Source: Leguminivora glycinivorella
Taxonomy: Eukaryota; Arthropoda; Insecta; Lepidoptera; Tortricidae
DNA length: 64,000 nt
Direction of reading: 5' to 3'
NCBI RefSeq assembly: GCF_023078275.1
Contig: NC_062971.1
Span: forward strand, 7,812,001-7,876,000
The position numbers and the translations under genes are program-made. Of this stretch, positions 56,375 through 64,000 are shown in pieces. The notes under the pieces are model-generated. The model had not been told where the DNA came from and searched no databases. It saw only the letters and a program-made list of their open reading frames with translations. Positions within the stretch are counted from its first letter, which is position 1; each line of letters opens with the position of its first letter.

Positions 56375-56700
56375 TAGCGCGTCGTTTTTACTCGCTACGC
56401 TCGTGGTTCAATACCCTACTATTAACTTCGGCATGACCGGTCAAACAACAAACCACTCGCTACGCTCGCGGTTCAATACTAGAAACCCTCGCTTAGATAC
56501 CCAAGTATCAACTTTGGCACGACCGGTCAAGCAGTAAACCACTCACTACACTCGCGGTTCAATGCTGAAATTCCCCGCTTAGATACTAAAATATCATCAT
56601 TGGCACGACTAGTCAAACAACAAACTACTCGCTACGCTCGCGGTTTAATACTAGAATCTCTCGCTTACGCGAATAGCAACATTGGCAAATACGGTTTAAC
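56375..56700. repeat. Four-unit tandem repeat, period about 87 bp, in element C
   Basis: Each unit contains ACTCGCTACGCTCGCGGTTC, then AATACTAGAAACCCTCGCTT, a variable AT-rich part and GGCACGACCGGTCAAACAAC. Units start near 56389, 56455, 56543 and 56633 and are diverged. They follow the microsatellite directly and lie about 1 kb from the 5' LTR. Confidence 0.8.
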
Positions 56701-57677
56701 AACAACTTTGCCCCCTTGTAAAATAAATAACTAGGTATCTATTATTATTTATTTAATCCTAGTCACAATACAATACTAAATTAACCTACCAAACCCCTGT
56801 TTACAGTTTATTGAACAATTTTGTCGAAAAAAGACAAAAAAACCCCTCTCAAAATCAAAATCTGTTTTGTGATGAAATTTTGATTCCCTCGTATATTTTC
56901 AACCTGAGCGCACCGTCTAGTATCCACGTAACCCACCAGACTATACTCGCTCTGTCAGTGTTGCCCGCTAAAGTTCACTGACAGATGGCACTTTTCCTCA
57001 CTAGTAACAATAGTCCCATAGTTTGTCAAAAAAAGCAAACAACTTTCTCCGTGTTTTCACTTGTTTATCAAGTTTTTAAAGTAATAATTATTCTATTTTT
57101 TCAAGTGGAAATATATTCGCGTACATAACAATCAATGAGGTAAAACCCCCGTACAAAAATAAGTGATAATTTAACCGCAATTCCACGACTATTGAAGCCG
57201 GCAAAACAACGTAACCTATCAGTGAAATTCATCATTTACTGTGAAACGAAATATAACAAATCTAGTTAAAATGTGTAATGTGTTAGATATTCAGTAACTA
57301 CCACATGTTGTGTAAGTGATTTGTGGAATAGTGTTAAGTGATATGTGGAAAGAAAATGGTCAATCACCATTTATTGTCTTCAAACCCGTTGAATGCTGTA
57401 AGGTTAGTAATCAATTTATAGTTACACTGTATATAAATAAGATGCGTATAATCAAAGCTACTCAAACTTAATACAATGAGTTGAAACTACAACTCGAGTC
57501 CTTTTTCACTGCAACAAATTGTGACATTAAAACATGTCACTTGCAAAACAAAACAAATACACTCTTAAGTAAAACAAAAACATGAACAAATGTGAACAAA
57601 TGAAGCTAACAACATTCTAATGTGGCAAACAACCGCAACATGGCATACGAATGCCCGTCCTGATCACAAATAGCCCG

Positions 57678-57697
57678 TGCTGGTCTCGGCACCAAAT
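57678..57697 (-). other. Primer-binding site of element C
   Basis: On the - strand the 5' LTR ends GACTGTTACA, then ATT, then TGGTGCCGAGACCAGC. A site starting TGG a few bases from the LTR is what tRNA-primed reverse transcription requires. The priming tRNA is not identified. Confidence 0.75.
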
Positions 57698-60047
57698 TGT
57701 AACAGTCAAAAGGTGACCTACCTACCCTAGCCTATACTCTACCATAAGCACCCCATATATTTAACAACCCAAGACCCATTAAGCTCAATAACTACCCCTG
57801 AATTTAATCCCAATTTATTTTGTTTGTTTTTGTTCTGCATTTAAAACGTTTGGCCATAAGAAAAATAATAAAATGTGATCGTTTAGTAAAGGTAGGAAGC
57901 CTAAGCTGTACGAAGTAACCACAAATCCTTTTCTCAAGTGTAGGAAGTTTCAACACACTAGATATTCCCCTAACATTTAGAAATTCTACCTCCTAGGTAA
58001 TAATAGTTTCCGCTATTCTGATATTCCCTATAGATGAGTACCGATACATAATTTATTTTATAGAGCAATTACAACCAACATATTCTTTCAATTCTCATAG
58101 TCAAATATACACTTTGTGAAGTAGAAAGAAATAAAATACAATAATTAAGGTGAAAAATTCAATTTATTTGTCAAATTTTTAGGAATTTTATTTTTAAAGG
58201 TGTTTTATCCCCGACGCGTCTTAGTATGAATTACAATACATAGTCGGTAATACATACGAGACTGGACCATCAACGTAGAGCTATTTGCCAGTTCAATTCT
58301 TTCTTTGAATCGAATATAAAATTGGAACTCTATTTCTATTATTTCTATTTTAAATTATCAGTGAGAATCAGCAAAAATACAACTTCACTATTAATACTAT
58401 TCACAGATAATTAAAGGAAAACTCTCAGCAATTCAAGAATTCCAAGAACCCCTTGTTTTATTTTGTATTTAGGGCTTTATTTAGGCAAATACCCCCTGGT
58501 TTGCGCATGAGGTAAGGTCGCCTATTCTGTCATCTAAAATGCCAGGCCTTGGATCCTTTCTTAGAATCATCTTTTCTGGAATGTGAACCTATCAACCGGT
58601 TCTCTTAAAAATTTTGAACTTTATAAACCATAGAACCCCAGACTCTCCTCCAACATATCGACAAATGAAAATTACAATCACTATATTTGAACAAGAAAAT
58701 TCCATTTAATGGCCATCATTGTATGTGGTAAGCTCGTACGCATTGCTATACAAGACTTGCCTCAACTGTCACGTTACGCTTAGCTGATATACTCAAGCCT
58801 GGACCTCCTGCCCAAACAAGCATCATAACTTCAATGCCCACTAGCAAGAGAAAAGACCTGAGTCTCTTTAATTTATCAAAAACAAATCCGAAATAAAAAT
58901 ATTTAATTCAAACTGGCATTCCCGACAGAACCTAGTCCCTAAGCTTCTCAAAACCCAGCTATCCCATATACTTCAGCAATTAAACCTCCAAAGATATAGT
59001 CCCCATTAGCAGCTCATTCTACAGATATAATAAATAATAAAAATATAATATCACGTATAAAGAAATAAAAATAATCTTTTATTTCTGAAGAATAAATAAA
59101 ATATAATTGGCTTCAGCATTTTCTGAAGTTGATTAAGAACCTTAGTTCATTTAAAAGCAAAAGCTTGTACAGAATAACCATATAATTAAGACATAAAATA
59201 TCACTTAGTTTGCTTCAAAACTCTTTGAAATTAATGTAAGACCCTTGGATCTCAAACACAAAAGCATGCAGTTAAGCATTGTTTTTCTGAAGTTGTTTAG
59301 AACCTTAGTCCATTTAAAGCAAAAGCTTGTATAAATAACCATATAATTAACATTGTAATAAGTTCTCATATAAAATAATTTAGTTTGCTTCAGCATTCCT
59401 TGGAATTAATGTAAGACCCTTGGATCTCAAACACAGAAAATATGCAATAAGCATTGTAATAAAATTATAATATAATATGCTCTAGAATATCAGAGAATTA
59501 TTTAAAATCCATAAATTATTCTAAGTGTATAATAAAACCCCTAATAACTCAGTTATGTTTCAAAGTATCACAAAATAGTCATATAACAAAGCACAATAGA
59601 ACATCATAATGAAATCACAAAGAAAAACAGTGATAAATATTAAAGAACTCACATGACTCCTTCTTATCTTTGGAGAGATCTCCCCGTGGCTGCCTCGACC
59701 CGCGACTCGTTCCTGAATGTTCCCCTGCGCCCCGTGTACTGGCTTATATAGCCCGCTCGGGTGCCGGCCCCGCCCGAACCTGCCACGCTAGCGTCCCCCC
59801 GGAGCCCCGACGGCCCTGCTCGCTTGTATTACCATATATGGGCATGCAACGCGCACCCTCCAGCGCCGACGCGCTCATCTCGATCGTGATTGGCTGCGCA
59901 CCATCGCCTGACGCCAAGTCGAGTTTCGACCTGTTTCCTAGAACTTTTGCTACCGATGTTTTGAATGATGTTTCTATTTGGAATGAAAATAATATTATAT
60001 TTATGCATGCATAGGTTTGTACGAAACGAGATTATCGGATCGTCACA
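57698..60047 (-). mobile_element. Element C 5' LTR (2350 bp)
   Basis: Same sequence as 44895-47243 apart from two differences I noticed. On the - strand the order is TGTGACGATC, a GC-rich promoter region, AT-rich body and GACTGTTACA. The length is unusual for an insect LTR, where a few hundred bases is more common. Confidence 0.93.
59743..59752 (-). promoter_or_regulatory. TATA box of element C 5' LTR
   Basis: CGGGCTATATAAGCCAGTAC on the - strand, followed about 25-30 bases later by GAACATTCAGGAACGAGTCG, a plausible start region with an initiator-like TCAG. A GTGAGT donor-like site follows at 59653-59648 just after an ATG, so the leader may be spliced. Confidence 0.65.
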
Positions 60048-60300
60048 TCGTGACGCCTCATGCGTTTATCATTCAAGGAGGAGAACCAGGCATTGGCGTG
60101 CTTGGATTGACCATCATGAACAACACGGCGCCACGTGGGTCGGTCTCCGGTCAGTCGATGCCACTGGTTGCATGGCATATCAAATGTGACCATGTCACGC
60201 TTCACGCAATCTTTAAAGCGCAGCATTGGCCGTCCGACCGGTCTCTTTGCATCTGCAACCTCTCCCAGCAGGATACACATGCCCGAGCCACCTCAGTTGC
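60048..60300 (-). pseudogene. LINE C-terminal fragment, proximal part (interrupted by element C)
   Basis: The minus-strand ORF reads MCILLGEVADAKRPVGRPML, then RFKDCVKRDMVTFDMPCNQW, then a block ending KRMRRHDVTI. The RPxGRPxLRFKDxxKRDM--W--L--DRxxWR pattern is a known LINE end. The frame continues at 44894 to its natural stop once element C is removed. Confidence 0.8.
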
Positions 60301-61485
60301 CTCTTCTTTAGTATGGCTGTGATACTAGGAAGCTGTGTCTCATTCATGCTGTGTTACATTTTATAGTCAGTGTTAATGGACTGTAAATTTAACTTTAATA
60401 TCACTTTATTAAATAACAAGCATTAAGAGCATTTCTCTATTACACACACTCTATAGTTTCATTATTGGCTTTTGAAATTAGAACATGAGATGATTAAATT
60501 TTGTCTTTGGAAACACATTGTCATCAATATCTACGGTACAATTTAGTGGTATTTTTTGTTTTTCGTAGCGCTAGAGGCGCTAAAGCAGTAATAAAATAGA
60601 TCCGCCAAATCATTGAACAATTAGCCAAGAAAGCGATAAGTATGAATACTGACTTGTGTTTTCTTATTTAATTTTTAAAATCCTGCACCAAACTAAGCTT
60701 TCTGTTTAGCCCAATGGTTGACTGGTAGAGAATGCCTCAAGGCGTTAAGCCCGCCATTTGTACTCTTTTTTTGTAAATTTGTGCAATAAAGTTTAAATAA
60801 AAAATAAAAAAAAATATAAAGAAAGCTAAATTGTCTGACAGATTATTAAAAATCACATTAAGAAATGATCTATGGAATCACACATTACTTTGCGGAAATC
60901 CATGATAATCAAAATCAAAAAGGAACACTTAATTTACGGATAAGAAAAGTAATTTTCATCATTTTGATATTTGAGTAATGAGTTCCCAATTTCGTTACTA
61001 TAGGAAATGTTACGGAAAAGTTTTGAGCTAGAACGCACACGTACAGTAAAAATAGAATAGCTACGGTATACGTTAGTTTATATGCATTAACCAATTTTTT
61101 GAAAAGTTATATCAATGATATAAATGCATCAAGGCGATTTGTTTACAGAGGATCTGTGGCCTATTGTAACTACGTTTGACGTGTTGCTTCTCTGTCACAC
61201 TTACGTGCGAATTCACTAGTGCGACAAATGTGTCAAAAATGTTCGCGACAGACCCTCCTCAATGAATGCTTTTGACACGTACCTTTACTTCTTCATCTAG
61301 GTAATCATTGAAAAAATTATTATTTTCTTACAAATATTGCAAAAACACCAAACAGAGAATGTGTCAAATCGAAAAACGAGAGCAAGAAGCAAGATTTACG
61401 CGTATAGTGACCATTGTGATGCAGAAATTTAACGTTTGTGATGAGTAATTTTCGTTCATTTGGCATAATTTGTCAGTTTCTAAAA
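60301..61485. other. Rest of the hAT interior
   Basis: No transposase found. At 60700-60800, CCCAATGGTTGACTGGTAGA then AATGCCTCAAGGCGTTAAGC and GTGCAATAAAGTTTAAATAA with an A-rich end look like the 3' tail of a LINE or SINE. The remainder is AT-rich and unassigned. Confidence 0.45.
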
Positions 61486-61594
61486 ATACCGGGATCCCGG
61501 TATTGCTAAATTAAATACCGGTATTGAAAAGTGCCTCAAAAAAGGCGGGATCCCGGGATCCCGAGATACCGGGATCCCGGTATTGGAAGCCCTA

Positions 61595-62485
61595 GTTGAT
61601 AGGTTCACATTCCAGAAAAGATGATTCTAGGAAAGGATCCAAGGCCTGGCATTTTAGATGACAGAATAGGCGACCATACCTCATGCGCAAACCAGGGGGT
61701 ATTTGCCTAAATAAAGCCCTAAATACAAAATAAAACAAGGGGTTCTTGGAATTCTTGAATTGCTGAGAGTTTTCCTTTAATTATCTGTGAATAGTATTAA
61801 TAGTGAAGTTGTATTTTCGCTGATTCTCACTGATAATTTAAAATAGAAACAATAGAAATAGAGTTCCAATTTTATATTCGATTCAAAGAAAGAATTGAAC
61901 TGGCAAATAGCTCTACGTTGATGGTCCAGTCTCGTATGTATTACCGACTATGTATTGTAATTCATACTAAGACGCGTTGGGGATAAAACACCTTTAAAAA
62001 TAAAATTCCTAAAAATTTGACTAATAAATTGAATTTTTCACCTTAATTATTGTATTTTATTTCTTTCTACTTCACAAAGTGTATATTTGACTATGAGAAT
62101 TGAAAGAATATGTTGGTTGTAATTGCTCTATAAAATAAATTATGTATCGGTACTCATCTATAGGGAATAGCGGAAACTATTATTACCTAGGAGGTAGAAT
62201 TTCTAAATGTTAGGGAAATATCTAGTGTGTTGAAACTTCCTACACTTGAGAAAAGGATTTGTGGTTACTTCGTACAGCTTAGGCATCCTACCTTTACTAA
62301 ACGATCACATTTTATTATTTTTCTTATAGCCAAACGTTTTAAATGCAGAACAAAAACAAACAAAATAAATTGGGATTAAATTCAGGGGTAGTTATTGAGC
62401 TTAATGGGTCTTGGGTTGTTAAATATATGGGGTGCTTATGGTAGAGTATAGAGTAGGTTAGGTAGGTCTCCTTTTGACCGTTACA
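61595..62485 (+). mobile_element. Solo LTR B, part 3 (3' end)
   Basis: It begins with the second GTTGATAG of the hAT duplication and runs to GACCGTTACA at 62485. It is the inverse counterpart of 44895-45790 with more substitutions than exist between the two C LTRs, so B is older than C. AAAC follows. Confidence 0.9.
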
Positions 62486-62489
62486 AAAC

Positions 62490-62815
62490 TCTTAAAAATT
62501 ACACACTTAACCTCAACCGCTTATCATCATCAAACTATAGGTGCGTTAGAAAATAGTCATAAAAATCTAATTTCCTTTTTACGTATTCAAACAAACAACG
62601 CGCCCCAAAATTGGAGTACATGGTTACCTTATTGGTCTTTTGCTTTCAATACCACTGTACACAGTGAAACTAAATATAGCCCATTTGAACTTGTTTTTGG
62701 CAAATTATGTAGTATACCGAGACATCTAACAGATACTTTAGACCCATTATATTGGGTTGGCACAAAAGTAATGACACACTCTACAAAACTCTATACATTT
62801 CCTTTCTTAAGTTAA
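62490..62815 (+). pseudogene. pol: Gypsy element A: integrase, C-terminal part
   Basis: This continues the frame broken at 40584. It carries LTSTAYHHQTIGALENSHKN, where the Glu in GALENSH is at the position of the third catalytic residue of the DDE triad. NTTVHSETKYSPFELVFGKL then follows, the conserved block after the core. The frame runs into the mariner at 62752 after LDPLY. The first 12 nt after the solo LTR repeat the target AAAC. Confidence 0.88.
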
Positions 62816-64000
62816 CTGTTTTCGATAATATTCTAGTAAGTTGTAGAACATTCTAGGTACTTCTAATGTGAGGGTATATAAAGCCGCCCTCGTGATTGGT
62901 TTAGTTAGATTGAAATAAAATGGACGAGCGACAAGTTCGAACACTTTACTTATCGTGTACTTGTTAGGCCACAGTGCGCGGGCTGCGGATGACAATATCA
63001 ACACTGCATTGGGCGCTGGAAGTACAAGCCATGCCACGGTGTCCAGATGGTTTGACCGTTTTAAATCAGGAGACAGGAGCCTTGAAAGTCAGTCACGCTC
63101 AGGGCGACCACCTGCATTCAATGATGACGATTTACGCCGCGAACTACAGTCGAATCCTGATGCTACTACTCGTGAATTAGCGGAAGCACTTAACTGCAGT
63201 CACCACGCTGTGGAATACCATCTGCATGAGCTTGGGTATGGAAAAGTTTTGGCTCAATGGGTACCGCACATCCTTACCGACGCCAGTCGTGCAGTCCGTG
63301 TCGCCATCTGTCAATCACTTTTGCTGCTACCCCGACGTAAAGAGTTTTTGACTGATCTGGTTACGGGAGATGAATCATGGATTTATTATGAGAACGATAC
63401 ACATCGTGCTTTTTGGCTGCCTCGAGAAGAAACGCCACCAACTCAACCGAAGCTGAGTCAAAAGAACCGCTTAAATGTTTTGCTTTGTTGTTTCTGGGAC
63501 TCGCAAGGCATGCTGTTTCATGAACACGATGAAACTGTAAACGCTAACAAATATTCAACACAGCTCACCGAACTATCTTCTGCTATCAAGAAAAAACGAC
63601 GAAGACGAGCCACTGTAATTTTACTACATGATAACGCTCGACCTCATGTCGCATCTACCGTTCGCCAACAGCTGCAGAACTTGGGCTGGGAGACGATACC
63701 CCACCCACCTTATTCTCCAGACCTCGCACCATCAGACTTTCATTTGTTTAGAGCCCTGAAACGACATTTGCGGGGTAAACAATTCAATGATTTCCATGAT
63801 GTACAGGTGGAGTTGAACAACTTTTTTGAGGCACAGCCATCAGAGTTCTGGGCGAAAGGCATCCAAACTTTGCCGGATCGTTGGCAAGAAGTCATAGATG
63901 CTAATGGTGATTACATCATCGACTAAGCTTTTTGTATTGTAATAATAATAAAAAATATAAAACGTAAACCAAGTGTCTCATTACTTTTGTGCCAACCCAA
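62752..64000 (+). mobile_element. mariner element, both terminal repeats present
   Basis: TTGGGTTGGCACAAAAGTAA at the left mirrors TTACTTTTGTGCCAACCCAA, whose last base is the last base of the window. A TA precedes it (62750-62751). The length of 1249 bp is normal for mariner. It interrupts integrase A. Confidence 0.95.
62920..63926 (+). pseudogene. mariner transposase (DD34D), one frameshift near the start
   Basis: A natural ATG at 62920 opens MDERQVRTLYL but reaches a stop at 62965. The rest is open in another frame from about 62955 to 63926 (323 codons), so a single small frameshift separates the first dozen residues from the body. The body has a helix-turn-helix region (HATVSRWFDRFKSGD and TTRELAEALNCSHHAVEYHL), the WVPHIL linker motif and the three catalytic Asp residues: VTGDESWIYY (Asp139), LLHDNARPH (Asp226) and YSPDLAPSDFHLF (Asp261). 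The last two are 34 residues apart, the mariner DD34D spacing. The enzyme would excise and insert DNA at TA. Apart from the frameshift the copy looks well preserved. Confidence 0.92.

Larger units (their letters stand above)
44895..60047 (-). mobile_element. Element C: 15.15-kb non-autonomous LTR retroelement
   Basis: TCGT flanks it at 44891-44894 and 60048-60051. It has two nearly identical LTRs in the same orientation, a primer-binding site inside the right LTR and a G-rich polypurine stretch inside the left one, which sets its direction as minus. The 10.45-kb interior has no ORF longer than about 130 codons and nothing resembling gag, protease, reverse transcriptase or integrase. It fits the class of large retrotransposon derivatives that borrow proteins in trans. 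The LTRs match solo LTR B in inverse, so an autonomous relative must exist or have existed. Confidence 0.92.
44184..61594. mobile_element. hAT-like element inserted in LTR B (about 2.25 kb without nested C)
   Basis: The 8-bp duplication GTTGATAG lies at 44176-44183 and 61595-61602; the uninterrupted LTR has it once. The ends are TAGGGCTTCCAAATACCGG and the inverse of GGTATTGGAAGCCCTA. Both ends carry clusters of CCGGGATCCCGG palindromes and AATACCGG (44213-44280 and 61486-61590). An 8-bp duplication with TAGGG ends fits the hAT superfamily. No transposase is seen; the interior holds a LINE fragment and element C. Confidence 0.88.

Noticed and set aside
56027..56377. Long ORFs on both strands (Cys/Val/Tyr-rich and Thr/Asp/Arg-rich)
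   Set aside because: They are produced by the GACA/TACA microsatellite, which has no stop codons in several frames.
56375..56700. CRISPR-like spaced repeats
   Set aside because: This is a eukaryotic genome; the units are long, diverged and directly tandem without uniform spacers.
40585..62485. One very long LTR element from 40585 to 62485
   Set aside because: The outer pieces are parts of one LTR and sum to one LTR length. The material between is accounted for by insertions with their own target duplications or sharp breaks in LTR continuity.

Overview
The window looks like nuclear DNA from a moth or butterfly (Lepidoptera). The evidence is AT-rich sequence, spliced coding exons of an animal receptor-type guanylyl cyclase, several repeat families that I associate with Lepidoptera, an intact piggyBac-type transposase and a mariner. 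No bacterial or organellar genes are visible. This assignment rests on recognised families, not on a database search.

Region 1 (1-26 kb) is gene-poor. It holds decayed LINE ends, tRNA-derived SINEs, many short inverted-repeat DNA elements (MITEs), a 725-bp foldback element with an 8-bp target duplication, a 0.94-kb inverted-repeat element, and one complete piggyBac-type transposase ORF (11635-13215).

Region 2 (about 27.9-36.6 kb) carries five + strand exons of one membrane guanylyl cyclase gene: 27878-28022, 30600-30749, 33911-33968, 34447-34581 and 36470-36644. Splice phases agree across all four junctions. Together they encode the end of the kinase-homology domain, the dimerisation coiled coil and the first half of the cyclase catalytic domain, including both metal-binding Asp residues. 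The next exon is not in the window. The intron before the 58-bp exon contains five tandem, decayed copies of that exon plus its upstream intron, with a period near 150 bp. The real exon falls in register as the sixth unit once two later transposon insertions are subtracted.

Region 3 (36.7-64 kb) is a nest of transposons in the following intron. A rearranged Ty3/Gypsy-type element (A) is the outer layer. Its integrase ORF is cut at 40584 and resumes at 62486. The cut holds a solo LTR (B, + strand, AAAC duplication). B contains a truncated Gypsy gag-pol fragment, which itself carries a MITE, and a hAT-like element (8-bp duplication GTTGATAG). The hAT contains a LINE 3' fragment, and that fragment is split by a 15.15-kb LTR element (C, - strand, TCGT duplication, LTRs of 2349/2350 bp). 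C has no recognisable gag or pol, so it is a very large non-autonomous retroelement of the same LTR family as B. Downstream, a 1249-bp mariner interrupts integrase A and ends exactly at the last base of the window.

The order of insertion can be read from the nesting: A, then B, then the hAT (with its LINE fragment), then C. C is probably young, since I see only two differences between its LTRs.
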